Below, one piece after another: positions 1 to 7,291 of a stretch of DNA of 16,073 bases (position 1 is the first letter of the stretch; the number at the start of each line of letters is the position of its first letter). Origin of the DNA: DASRTE01 sp035253685. Lineage in GTDB: Bacteria > Actinomycetota > Actinomycetes > Jiangellales > Jiangellaceae. The stretch is taken from positions 1 to 16,073 of the forward strand of contig DATFBR010000072.1 in assembly GCA_035253685.1 (NCBI GenBank). The letters are read 5' to 3'. A program made the translations under genes and the position numbers. The notes beneath the pieces are model-generated. The model ran no database searches. It saw only the letters and a program-made list of their open reading frames with translations, and was not told the DNA's origin.

Positions 1-1
1 G

Positions 2-1267
2 CTGTTGGCCGAGCGGTACGGGATCACCGACGAGGCGCTGCGACGGTTCCGCTACGGCGTCCAGGTCAACTCGCTGGGACTGACCGAAGCGCAACCGGAG
101 AACAACGTCGCGCGGATCATCATCGAGATGCTGGCAGTGACCCTGTCGAAGCGGGCGAGGGCACGGGCCGTCCAGCTGCCGGCGTGGAACGAGGCCCTGG
201 GCCTGCCTCGACCCTGGGACCAGCAGTGGAGCCTACGACTCCAGCAGGTTCTGGCGTTCGAGACCGACCTGCTCGAGTACGACGACCTGTTCGACGGTTC
301 GCCTGTCGTCGAGGCGAAGGTCGCCGAGATCGTGTCGGACGCGCGCGCGGAGATGGACCGGGTCCAGGAGATGGGCGGCGCCGTGGCGGCCGTGGAGAGC
401 GGCTACATGAAGCAGCGGCTCGTCGCCGCGCACGCCGAACGCCGGCGGCGGATCGAGGCCGGCGAGGACACGGTGGTAGGGGTGAACCGGTTCACCGAGA
501 CCGAGCCGTCCCCACTCACCGCCGATCGCGGCGGGTCCGTCCAGACGGTCGACCCAGCTTTTGCCAAGACCGCGGTGGAGGAGGTGCGGGCCTGGCGGGC
601 CGGTCGGGACCAGCGCGTCGTGGCCGAGGCGCTGGAACGGCTGCGTACGGACGCTGCGGACGACGTCAACCTGGTGCCGGCCTCGCTGGCTTGTGCGCGC
701 GCGGGCGTGACGACGGGTGAGTGGGCGGGCGCTCTGCGGGACGTGTTCGGCGAGTACCGGGCACCGACGGGGCTGACCGGATCGGCTCCGATCGCATCGG
801 GTGACGAGATCGCCGAGGTGCGGGCGGCGGTGCGGGCGACCGGAGACGAGCTCGGCGGCCGGCTGCGGCTGCTGGTCGGAAAGCCGGGCCTGGACGGTCA
901 CTCCAACGGAGCGGAACAGATCGCCGTACGTGCCCGTGACTGCGGGTTCGAGGTCGTCTACCAGGGCATCCGCCTCACTCCCGCCCAGATCGTGGCGGCG
1001 GCGGTCGCCGAGGATGTGCACTGCGTCGGACTGTCGGTGCTGTCCGGCTCACACATGGAACTGGTGCCGGAGGTTCTGGTCGGACTCCGCCACGCAGGCG
1101 CCGCCGACGTCCCCGTGGTGGTCGGCGGCATCATCCCCGTTGCGGACGCAGCGGCGCTACGGCAGCTGGGCGTGGCTGATGTGTTCACGCCGAAGGACTT
1201 CGGGCTGACGGCGATCATGGCCCGCATCGTCGAGGTGATCCGGTCGGCTCGTGGCTTGACCGTCTAG
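2..1267 (+). CDS. meaA: MeaA / ethylmalonyl-CoA mutase-type B12-dependent mutase, C-terminal part (5' truncated by window)
   Basis: The reading frame is open at the left edge, so the true start lies outside; about 421 C-terminal residues are present, where MeaA-type mutases run to roughly 650-680. The first part carries the end of the mutase barrel (QVNSLGLTEAQPENN, then LPAWNEALGLPRPWDQQW). The last ~135 residues are the cobalamin-binding domain: GKPGLDGHSNG contains the DxHxxG signature whose His (about residue 300 of the visible part) coordinates cobalt, followed by GLSVLSGSH and VVVGGIIP, which line the B12 tail pocket. DGHSNGAEQIA is typical of MeaA/ethylmalonyl-CoA mutase, whereas methylmalonyl-CoA mutase usually reads GQDGHDRG. 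The known family reaction is adenosylcobalamin-dependent ethylmalonyl-CoA to methylsuccinyl-CoA, in the ethylmalonyl-CoA pathway of acetyl-CoA assimilation. The exact substrate is inferred; another acyl-CoA mutase is possible. It converges on the ABC permease gene. Confidence 0.85.
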   Translation: MLAERYGITDEALRRFRYGVQVNSLGLTEAQPENNVARIIIEMLAVTLSKRARARAVQLPAWNEALGLPRPWDQQWSLRLQQVLAFETDLLEYDDLFDGSPVVEAKVAEIVSDARAEMDRVQEMGGAVAAVESGYMKQRLVAAHAERRRRIEAGEDTVVGVNRFTETEPSPLTADRGGSVQTVDPAFAKTAVEEVRAWRAGRDQRVVAEALERLRTDAADDVNLVPASLACARAGVTTGEWAGALRDVFGEYRAPTGLTGSAPIASGDEIAEVRAAVRATGDELGGRLRLLVGKPGLDGHSNGAEQIAVRARDCGFEVVYQGIRLTPAQIVAAAVAEDVHCVGLSVLSGSHMELVPEVLVGLRHAGAADVPVVVGGIIPVADAAALRQLGVADVFTPKDFGLTAIMARIVEVIRSARGLTV

Positions 1268-1285
1268 GCAGACATCGCTGGTCGT

Positions 1286-1335
1286 GGAGTGCGGGGTGCG
1301 GATTTCCTCTCTTACGGAATCCGTAGCCGCACTCC
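1286..1335. terminator. Long hairpin between convergent genes, probable bidirectional terminator
   Basis: An outer 9-bp stem, GGAGTGCGG (1286-1294) with CCGCACTCC (1327-1335), encloses an inner stem, CGGATTTCC (1299-1307) with GGAATCCG (1316-1323), which has one bulged T and an 8-nt loop. It sits 18 nt after the mutase stop and about 32 nt after the permease stop on the other strand, exactly where a shared terminator is expected. There is no T-tract on either side, so this would be a hairpin-only terminator as is common in actinobacteria; termination itself is inferred. Confidence 0.6.
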
Positions 1336-1367
1336 CGGAAGCGCGTACCTCGTCGTGCGGGTGTCGC

Positions 1368-2231
1368 TCAGCCGGCGTCCCGGCGCTGCCAGCGGAAGGT
1401 CCGGACGCAGAGCACCAGTCCGAGGACGATCCACACTATGAGGACGGCCGCGGTCGCGCCGTGCTGCCACGACCCGGAGACCTCGTTGGCCTCGAACTCG
1501 GGCGGCAGGAACACCGACCGCATGCCTTGGGCCATCCACTTGAGCGGGAAGATCTCGGCGATCCGCTGCAGCCACGTCGGCAGGTCGTTGTACACGAAGA
1601 AGACTCCGGAGATGAACTGCAGGATCAGGACCGGAGCGGTCACGACCGCCGACGCGCTGCGAGCCGACTTTGGCACCGACGAGAACGCGATGCCCAGCAC
1701 CGTGCCGGCGGCGGCGCCGAGGACGAACACCCAGGTGAAGGTCAGCCAGCTCTCCGAATCGGTGGGCAGTGCGACGCCGAAGACGACAGCTGCCACGGCC
1801 AGCAGGAGTGCGGTCTGCGCGATGCTCGTGACGAGCACCATGCCGATCTTGCCCAGGAAGTACGACAGTGGCGGCATCGGAGTACCGCGAAGCCGTTTCA
1901 GGGTGCCGTCCTCGCGCTCGATCGCGATCTGGATCGCCAACGTCTGGAAGCTCACCAGCATGATCCCCGCCGCGACCATGCCCGGCAGGAAGTACTGGAC
2001 GAAGTCGACGCCGGACCCCTCGCCGTCGTCGAAGACCGTTCCGTCGTCACCGCCGAAGGCCACGGCGAAGATGCCGAGCAGGATGATCGGGAAGAAGAAG
2101 GCGAAGATCAGCGCGTCCTTCTCCCGGAAGAAGGCCCGCAGCTCCAGGGCGGCCCGGGAGGCGCCGAGCCGCGGCGTCGATGGCGCGGCTGTGCGGGCCT
2201 TCGCGACGGTGGTTTCGCCGGGCGGTGTCAC
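1368..2231 (-). CDS. ABC-2 type transporter permease
   Basis: This 287-aa integral membrane protein is the permease half of an ABC-2 exporter. After a short cytoplasmic N-terminus, six hydrophobic segments are visible: ALIFAFFFPIILLGIFAVAF (about residues 39-58), FLPGMVAAGIMLVSF, IGMVLVTSIAQTALLLAVAA, FVLGAAAGTVLGIAF, VLILQFISGVFFV and AVLIVWIVLGLVL near the C-terminus. The segment order and the charged stretch between segments 2 and 3 (AIQIAIEREDGTLKRLRGTP) are the usual ABC-2 layout. The start is a GTG whose bases overlap the TGA of the upstream ATPase gene (2228-2231, GTGA), with GGAG 5 nt before it, so the two are translationally coupled. The substrate cannot be read from sequence; drug, lipid or antibiotic export are family possibilities. 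Confidence 0.92.
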   Translation of the reverse strand: MTPPGETTVAKARTAAPSTPRLGASRAALELRAFFREKDALIFAFFFPIILLGIFAVAFGGDDGTVFDDGEGSGVDFVQYFLPGMVAAGIMLVSFQTLAIQIAIEREDGTLKRLRGTPMPPLSYFLGKIGMVLVTSIAQTALLLAVAAVVFGVALPTDSESWLTFTWVFVLGAAAGTVLGIAFSSVPKSARSASAVVTAPVLILQFISGVFFVYNDLPTWLQRIAEIFPLKWMAQGMRSVFLPPEFEANEVSGSWQHGATAAVLIVWIVLGLVLCVRTFRWQRRDAG

Positions 2232-3109
2232 AACGGCTCCGTTCGGTCGACGTGGTCGGGCTCGCCGATGAGGTGGAGGTAGACGTCCTCCAGCGTGGGT
2301 CGCGTCACCGAGAGTCCCGGAACCTCACCGCCGAAGCGTGCGGACAGTTCCTGCACCAGACGGGTCGGCTCGGCGGTCGACGTCGTGCGGTACTCGCTCG
2401 CCTCGAGCCAGCCGACTGTGGCCTGGGCCTCGGACCGGCCGCCGAGACGCGCGGGTGTGTCCAGGGCGACGATGCGGCCCGCGGAGATCACGGCGACCCG
2501 GTCGGCGAGCTGCTCGGCCTCGTCGAGGTAGTGCGTAGTGAGGATGATCGTTGTCCCGCCGTGGGCGAGAGAGTCGATGAGACCCCAGAACTCCCGGCGC
2601 GCCTGGGGGTCGAAGCCGGTGGTCGGCTCGTCGAGGAAGAGCAACTCCGGACGGCCGAGTATGCCCAGCGCCACGTCCAGGCGACGACGCTGGCCACCGG
2701 AGAGGTGCCGTGATCGGGTCCGGCGCTTCTCGTCGAGGCCGACCGCATGCATCACCTCGTCGGGATCGCGCGAGTCCGGGTAGTAGCCGGCGAAGTGCCG
2801 GACCAGTTCCTCGACGGTCAGCTCGTCGTGGCCGCCGGTCGTCTGCAGGACGATGCCGATCCGTGCGCGCCAGTCCGGGTTCGGCTGGCTCGGGTCGACC
2901 CCGAGGACACTCACCTCGCCGCCGTCGCGATGACGGAAGCCCTCGAGGATCTCGACCGTCGTCGTCTTGCCGGCGCCGTTGGGACCGAGCAGCGCGAACA
3001 CCTCACCTGTACCGACCTCGAGATCGACGCCGTCGACGGCGCGCGTGTCCCCGTAGGACTTCTTCAGGTCGCGGACCGCGATGGGGGTGGAGGCGTTGAT
3101 CGTGACCAT
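2228..3109 (-). CDS. ABC transporter ATP-binding protein (ABC-2 exporter ATPase)
   Basis: This 293-aa cytoplasmic ATPase powers the permease encoded immediately downstream. Visible motifs are Walker A GPNGAGKT (about residues 42-49), a Q-loop region GIVLQTTGG, the ABC signature LSGGQ (136-140), Walker B LLFLDEP (156-162), D-loop GFD and the H-loop His in LTTHYLDEAEQ (about 193). The C-terminal ~80 residues (after ISAGRIVALDTPARLGG) match the extension of the DrrA/CcmA-like exporter ATPase group. I chose ATG 3109 (MVTINASTP) because it begins close to the conserved IAVRDLKKSYG strand and has GGACGG 12 nt upstream. A GTG at 3142 would add 11 residues but lacks a ribosome site. The gene is divergent from the small-protein/LAL operon and probably transcribed from the control region at 3187-3230. 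Confidence 0.93.
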   Translation of the reverse strand: MVTINASTPIAVRDLKKSYGDTRAVDGVDLEVGTGEVFALLGPNGAGKTTTVEILEGFRHRDGGEVSVLGVDPSQPNPDWRARIGIVLQTTGGHDELTVEELVRHFAGYYPDSRDPDEVMHAVGLDEKRRTRSRHLSGGQRRRLDVALGILGRPELLFLDEPTTGFDPQARREFWGLIDSLAHGGTTIILTTHYLDEAEQLADRVAVISAGRIVALDTPARLGGRSEAQATVGWLEASEYRTTSTAEPTRLVQELSARFGGEVPGLSVTRPTLEDVYLHLIGEPDHVDRTEPL

Positions 3110-3186
3110 GCGGTCAGTCTGCCGTCCCGACACGTCCGCCACAGCATCCGACGCGTCACACCGTGATCTCCAGTCGGCGCACGGGG

Positions 3187-3230
3187 TACCTTAGACGGTC
3201 GATTCGGCTGCTCAGAGGCCATCTAAGGTA
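3187..3230. promoter_or_regulatory. Symmetric divergent control region with TAAGGT on both strands
   Basis: A perfect 9-bp inverted repeat, TACCTTAGA (3187-3195) and TCTAAGGTA (3222-3230), is separated by 26 bp. Each arm contains TAAGGT, matching the actinobacterial -10 consensus TAnnnT. One reads leftward to the ABC operon (about 70-80 nt before ATG 3109) and the other rightward to the small protein (about 100 nt before ATG 3333). No convincing -35 boxes are visible. The arms could instead be two half-sites of an operator. Promoter function is inferred. Confidence 0.5.
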
Positions 3231-3332
3231 GCGCCGCACGGAGGAATGAGGCAGTCGCCCGATGTGGTGACCGTGGCCTCAGGACCACGCTCGTACATGT
3301 CAGAGACGAGCAGATGTCCGAGGAGTCCCGCC

Positions 3333-3521
3333 ATGAGCATCACCCACGACTACATTGCCCAGGAACTGTCCAGGGATCGCATCACGCAGCTGCGCGAGGA
3401 GGCGGGGACAGCTCGGCTGGCCAGCCAGGCGATACGCCGGCCGAGGGGTCGGCCGGTCGCGAGGCCCTGGTGGCACCGCCTGGGCCGCACCGGATCGACC
3501 GCCCAGCCGCGGGCCGCGTGA
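3333..3521 (+). CDS. Small basic hypothetical protein (62 aa) upstream of LAL regulator
   Basis: This 62-aa protein has an excellent ribosome site, AGGAG at 3321-3325, 7 nt before ATG 3333, and third codon positions that are almost all G or C, both signs of real translation. The first ~35 residues (SITHDYIAQELSRDRITQLREEAGTARLA) look like an amphipathic helix rich in R and E; the rest is Arg/Pro-rich and strongly basic, with a WW pair near residue 46. There is no membrane segment or signal peptide. Short helical, Arg-rich proteins of this general kind are frequent in actinobacteria but have no assigned function, and I assign none. It is followed at 23 nt by a strong hairpin and then the LAL regulator, so it may act as a leader ORF or be co-expressed with it. 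It overlaps an alternative reading of the regulator N-terminus in another frame, which I consider spurious. Confidence 0.7.
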   Translation: MSITHDYIAQELSRDRITQLREEAGTARLASQAIRRPRGRPVARPWWHRLGRTGSTAQPRAA

Positions 3522-3543
3522 ACCCTCCGCCCGCGATCCCGGC

Positions 3544-3586
3544 GCCACCGGTCACTGTCAGGCCGACCCTGACGGTGGCCGGTGGC
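3544..3586 (+). promoter_or_regulatory. 19-bp-arm hairpin ending 3 nt before the LAL regulator ATG
   Basis: The arms are 3544-3562 and 3568-3586 with a 5-nt loop (CCGAC). Seventeen of 19 pairs are Watson-Crick, and the two exceptions (3556/3574 and 3552/3578) are G-U in the + strand RNA, so the RNA helix would be uninterrupted. The 3' arm contains GGTGG, the only purine-rich stretch before ATG 3590. There is no T-tract after it. It could act as a translation-blocking structure, a hairpin attenuator between the small ORF and the regulator, or an operator. The structure is seen directly; the role is inferred. Confidence 0.6.
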
Positions 3587-3589
3587 ACC

Positions 3590-6499
3590 ATGGGGTCCAT
3601 GCTCCTTCCGCCGTCCAGTCCGGGCATCGTGGGCCGGGCCGGCGAGCTCGGCCAGCTCCGCTCGGCATTGGCCGCAGCGCGCAGCGGCCAGCCCGTGACG
3701 GTGCTCCTGGGCGGCGAGGCCGGCATCGGCAAGACCCGGCTCGTCGGCGAGTTCACCACCGAGGCCGCGGATGCCGGTGCCCTGGTCATCGTCGGCCAGA
3801 GCGTCGAGATCGGCGGCGACGGTTTGCCGTTCGGACCAGTCGTCGGTGCCATGCGCGACCTCGTGGGTCACCTCGGCGCGGAATTCGCCCTGGAGAATGC
3901 GGGCCCGGGGCGAGGGGCGCTGGCCGGGCTGCTGCCCGAGCTCGGCGTGGTCGCCGGGCCGCCCGACGACGCGCGGGGGCGGCTGTTCGAGGTGGTGACG
4001 GTTCTGCTGGAGCGGGCAGCCGCGGAACGCACCGTCGTTCTCGTGCTCGAAGACCTGCACTGGGCCGACGGCTCTACTCGTGACCTGCTCCGGTTCGTGG
4101 TGCGCGCGCTCGGCTCGGCCCGGGTGCTCGTCATCGGCACCTTCCGCACTGACGAGATCCATCGCACTCATCCGCTCCGGCCGTTCCTGGCCGAGCTCGA
4201 CCGGGTGCGATCGGTCCGCCGCATCGACCTCCCCCGGCTGACCCGGTCCGAGGTCGGAGAGCAGCTGCAGGGCATCCTCGGCAGGCGGCCGGGCGCCGAC
4301 CTGGTGGCCCGGGTCTACCGGCGAAGTGACGGCGTTCCGTTCTTCGTCGAGGAGCTCGCCGGCGTCGAGTTGGAACAGCGGGGCGGAGCGTTGCCCGACT
4401 CCCTCCGCGATCTGTTGCTGGTTCGCGTGGAGCGGGTCTCCGACCGGACCCAGGACGTGTTGCGCCTGTTGGCCACGGGCGGCCTCCGGGTCGATCACGC
4501 GGTCCTGTCCGCGGTGGCCGAACTGGATGCGGTCGCGCTCGACGACGCATTGCGCGAGGCGGTGTCCGCCAACATCGTCCGGGTCGACGGCGAAGGCTAT
4601 GCGTTCCGTCACGCTCTGCTGCGCGAGGTCCTGCACGACGACCTCCTGCCGGGAGCCCACGCCCGGCTGCACACCCGGTACGCCGAGGTGCTCGAGGCAC
4701 ACCCCGAGGCCGTGTCGACCGGCTCGGCCGCCGCGGAGATCGCCCACCACTGGTATGCGGCGCACGACATGACCCGAGCCTTCGACGCCTCGTTGCGTGC
4801 GGCCGACGAGGCACAGCGGTCGTACGCACATGCCGAGGTGCAGCGGATGCTCGAACGCGCCCTGGCGCTCTGGAACCAGATGCCCGACCCGGTCGCGACC
4901 ACCGGGGGCGACCGCGCCGATCTGCTGACCCGCGCCGCGTCGGCCGCCTCCGACGCGGGCGAGCTCGAGCGCGCGCTCGCACTGGTCGACGCTGCTCTCG
5001 ACGAGGTCGATGCCACTACCGAGCCGCTCCGACGCGCCGATCTCCTCGAACAGCGGGCGAAGCTGCTCAGCGAAAACGGGCGGCCCGAGGCCACCGCCGT
5101 GGTGCAGAGCGCGCTCGAGCTCGTTCCCGCCGAGCCACCGTCCGCCGCGCGAGCCCGGCTGCTCCAGATGCTGTCGTCACGGTTCCTGATGGAGGGGCGG
5201 TTCGACCAGGCCGCAGAGCTCGGGGTCGAAGCCATTGCCGCGGCCCGCGCGGTCGGGGAGGCCGAGGCCGAGTTCCGCGGCCACAACATCCTGGCACCGT
5301 CCCTGGTACACATCGGACAGGTCGACGAGGGCCTGGCGACCTTTGACGCCGCTCGAGAGCTGGCGGGCGACGTCCCCCGGAGACTGGTCGGCTACTACAT
5401 CAACTCCTCCGACTCCCTTCACCTGCTCGGGCGGTACGCCGAGGCAGCACGGGTCGCCCGAGAAGGCCTCGACCGGGCACGCGAGATCGGGCTCGCGCGC
5501 AGCATCGGGGCCATGGTCGCAGGCAACACCGCCGAACCGCTGCTGGCGCTGGGTGAGTGGGACGAGGCCGAGCGGTTGATCACCAGGGCGCTCGAGCTCG
5601 ACCCGCCGGTCCGCCATGTCTGGCACCTGCTGACGCTGCGGGCCTGGTTGTCGACCTGGCGCGGCGACCTCGACGACGCTGCGCTCTCCCTCGACGAGGC
5701 GCGTTCCCGGATGACGCGGCGCACTCCCGGGCCCCAGTACGAGCTGTCGCTGGCGCGGGTGGGGGGAGAGCTGTTCCTGGCTCGCGGCGATGCCGATGCC
5801 GCCTGGGCCGACATCTCAGCCGCCCTGCAGGAGCCCCGGCAGGGCGTTCCCGGCTACGACCTTCCCCTGGTGTCCGTCGCCGCCCGTGCGCTGGCGGCGC
5901 GCTCGGGCAGCGGGTCCGACGTCGATGCCGGCATCCGTCGGGTCCGTGAGGTCGTCGCCGGCATCGGCGAATGGGGGCCGGCGCCGATCTGGCGCTCGGT
6001 GGTCGAGGCCGAGCTCGCCGGCGGCACCGGCACCGATCCCACGCCATGGCGGGAGGTCGTCGCACTCGTCGAGTCGATGGCAGGGCCGAGGCATCTGGGC
6101 GCGTACGGCAACTACCGTCTCGGCGCAGCACTGGCAGGCCGGGGTGATCGTGAGGCGGCCTCGGAGCCGCTCCGCGCCGCGGCCGCCATGGCCGACGACC
6201 TCGGTGCCCGGCTCGTGCGGCAATGGGTCGACGATCTTGCCCGGCGTGCCCACATCCGCCTGCTCGACGAGGTCAGCAGCCAGTCCGACCGCGGCCACGG
6301 CCTGACCTCGCGCGAGCGCGAGGTCCTGCGGCTGGTGGCGGCGGGCAGCAGCAACCGCCAAATCGGCGAAGCCCTGTTCATCAGCACCAAGACCGCCAGT
6401 GTGCACGTGTCGAACATCCTGGCCAAGCTCGGCGCCGCCGGGCGGGGCGAGGCGGCTGCGATCGCCTACCGGGAGGGTCTCGTCGACCACGTGGCCTGA
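3590..6499 (+). CDS. LuxR-family transcriptional regulator with N-terminal AAA ATPase (LAL type)
   Basis: This is a large cytoplasmic regulator of about 969 aa. The N-terminus (IVGRAGELGQL) leads into a nucleotide-binding domain with Walker A GEAGIGKT (about residues 42-49) and Walker B LVLEDLHWAD (Asp about 155). A long alpha-helical, TPR-like middle with repeated A/L/E/R helices (ERALALVDAALDE, EGLATFDAARELA) follows. The last 65 residues are a LuxR helix-turn-helix, LTSREREVLRLVAAG...NRQIGEALFISTKTASVHVSNIL, giving DNA binding. Length and order match the MalT/LAL family, which usually responds to a small-molecule inducer. The start is uncertain: ATG 3590 and ATG 3599 both place the P-loop where the family has it. 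The frame is open back to 3314, but that extension overlaps the small protein and has no resemblance to the family. Target genes are unknown; the adjacent divergent exporter is a candidate. Confidence 0.9.
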   Translation: MGSMLLPPSSPGIVGRAGELGQLRSALAAARSGQPVTVLLGGEAGIGKTRLVGEFTTEAADAGALVIVGQSVEIGGDGLPFGPVVGAMRDLVGHLGAEFALENAGPGRGALAGLLPELGVVAGPPDDARGRLFEVVTVLLERAAAERTVVLVLEDLHWADGSTRDLLRFVVRALGSARVLVIGTFRTDEIHRTHPLRPFLAELDRVRSVRRIDLPRLTRSEVGEQLQGILGRRPGADLVARVYRRSDGVPFFVEELAGVELEQRGGALPDSLRDLLLVRVERVSDRTQDVLRLLATGGLRVDHAVLSAVAELDAVALDDALREAVSANIVRVDGEGYAFRHALLREVLHDDLLPGAHARLHTRYAEVLEAHPEAVSTGSAAAEIAHHWYAAHDMTRAFDASLRAADEAQRSYAHAEVQRMLERALALWNQMPDPVATTGGDRADLLTRAASAASDAGELERALALVDAALDEVDATTEPLRRADLLEQRAKLLSENGRPEATAVVQSALELVPAEPPSAARARLLQMLSSRFLMEGRFDQAAELGVEAIAAARAVGEAEAEFRGHNILAPSLVHIGQVDEGLATFDAARELAGDVPRRLVGYYINSSDSLHLLGRYAEAARVAREGLDRAREIGLARSIGAMVAGNTAEPLLALGEWDEAERLITRALELDPPVRHVWHLLTLRAWLSTWRGDLDDAALSLDEARSRMTRRTPGPQYELSLARVGGELFLARGDADAAWADISAALQEPRQGVPGYDLPLVSVAARALAARSGSGSDVDAGIRRVREVVAGIGEWGPAPIWRSVVEAELAGGTGTDPTPWREVVALVESMAGPRHLGAYGNYRLGAALAGRGDREAASEPLRAAAAMADDLGARLVRQWVDDLARRAHIRLLDEVSSQSDRGHGLTSREREVLRLVAAGSSNRQIGEALFISTKTASVHVSNILAKLGAAGRGEAAAIAYREGLVDHVA

Positions 6500-6539
6500 T
6501 GGGCGGGGCGCAGGGCCAGGGTTCTCGCGACGCCGGCGG

Positions 6540-7208
6540 TCAGCGCCGTGGTTCCGACATCGCCGCGTAGTAGGCGCTGGACTCCGGCCGATAGAGCAGC
6601 CACAGGATGGCCGCCGCCAGGACGATCGAGATCAGGTTCACGATCGTGCCGATGCCGGTGTTCTGGGTCAGCCCGATCAGCGTGAAGACGATGTTCAACC
6701 CGCCGAGCACAGTGGCGACGACCCGCGCCCACGTGCGGCCCTTCCGGTTCATCACGGCCATCCAGATCCAGAGGCCGACCGAGATCAGGCCGATGATCAC
6801 TGCGAACGCCGTGCCGATGGCTACGGCAGCGTCGAGTTCGTCTGCGGACAGCTCGGGCTGGTCGTCGGCGATCTGGTCGCGCAGCGAGTCGGCCTGCGTC
6901 AGTCCGATGATCAGGAAGACGGCCGCCAGGGCGGCGCCGACGTACATCAACCGGACGGCGGTGAGCAGCGGCGGCGGCGGCGTCGCCTGCGCGGCGGCCG
7001 CGTCCGAGGACCCGTACTCGAGCGGAGGCGGCGGTGGCATCGACGGGTAGGCGGGCGAGTCGGCAGCGGTGGAACCGGATGGTGGAACCGGCGGAGTCTG
7101 CTGGCCGGGGGAGGGCTGGGCGAACGGGTCGGTTGCCGGTTGGTCCGGACGCGATCCCTCGGGCCGGTCGGCGTCGTCGTACGGGCCGGGCGGTGGTGTC
7201 GTACTCAT
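6540..7208 (-). CDS. Proline-rich-headed four-TM membrane protein, paralogue 2 (hypothetical)
   Basis: This 222-aa protein has no function I can name. The first ~80 residues are a disordered, Pro/Ser/Asp-rich cytoplasmic tail (MSTTPPPGPYDDADR..., with MPPPPP and TPPPP runs). Four hydrophobic segments follow: LMYVGAALAAVFLIIGL, AVIIGLISVGLWIWMAV, VVATVLGGLNIVFTLIGL and IVNLISIVLAAAILWLLY. An acidic loop (SLRDQIADDQPELSADELD) lies between segments 1 and 2. The C-terminal ~140 residues are clearly homologous to the 173-aa product encoded just upstream, including LMYVGA, VIIGLI-VGLW-WMA, WAR-VATVL and ISIVLA-AILWLLYR. AAGGA lies 10 nt before the ATG. The Pro-rich head suggests a protein-interaction tail on a small integral membrane domain. 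It may be cotranscribed with its paralogue (83-bp gap) or use the TAGGGT box at 7261-7266. Confidence 0.8.
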   Translation of the reverse strand: MSTTPPPGPYDDADRPEGSRPDQPATDPFAQPSPGQQTPPVPPSGSTAADSPAYPSMPPPPPLEYGSSDAAAAQATPPPPLLTAVRLMYVGAALAAVFLIIGLTQADSLRDQIADDQPELSADELDAAVAIGTAFAVIIGLISVGLWIWMAVMNRKGRTWARVVATVLGGLNIVFTLIGLTQNTGIGTIVNLISIVLAAAILWLLYRPESSAYYAAMSEPRR

Positions 7209-7260
7209 GGGGTGAATCGTCCTTCCACTACGAATGTCGTGCCCTGGACACCGGCGTCAC

Positions 7261-7266
7261 ACCCTA
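7261..7266 (-). promoter_or_regulatory. Possible -10 box (TAGGGT) for the downstream membrane-protein gene
   Basis: On the minus strand TAGGGT matches TAnnnT about 53 nt before ATG 7208, leaving a ~45-nt leader that contains the AAGGA ribosome site. The box lies inside the 8-bp palindrome CCCTAGGG (7262-7269). No good -35 is seen, so this is tentative. Confidence 0.3.
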
Positions 7267-7291
7267 GGGCACCCTTCGCTCCGGTGGAACG

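Noticed and set aside
1284..2282. 332-residue plus-strand frame over the ABC permease gene
   Set aside because: It is an Arg/Asp/Glu/His-rich, low-complexity translation antisense to a permease with six clear membrane segments.
3110..3142. GTG start 11 codons upstream for the ABC ATPase
   Set aside because: There is no ribosome site before GTG 3142, and the added residues (MADVSGRQTDR) are not expected before the first conserved strand. ATG 3109 is preferred, without certainty.
3314..3589. 92-residue N-terminal extension of the LAL regulator frame
   Set aside because: It overlaps the well-initiated 62-aa ORF in another frame, is low-complexity G/P/R/H-rich, and LAL proteins normally begin only a few residues before the IVGRxxEL motif.
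3350..4831. 493-residue open frame on the minus strand inside the LAL gene
   Set aside because: It is a shadow of a high-GC gene: no recognisable domain, and it lies wholly antisense to a gene with clear ATPase motifs.
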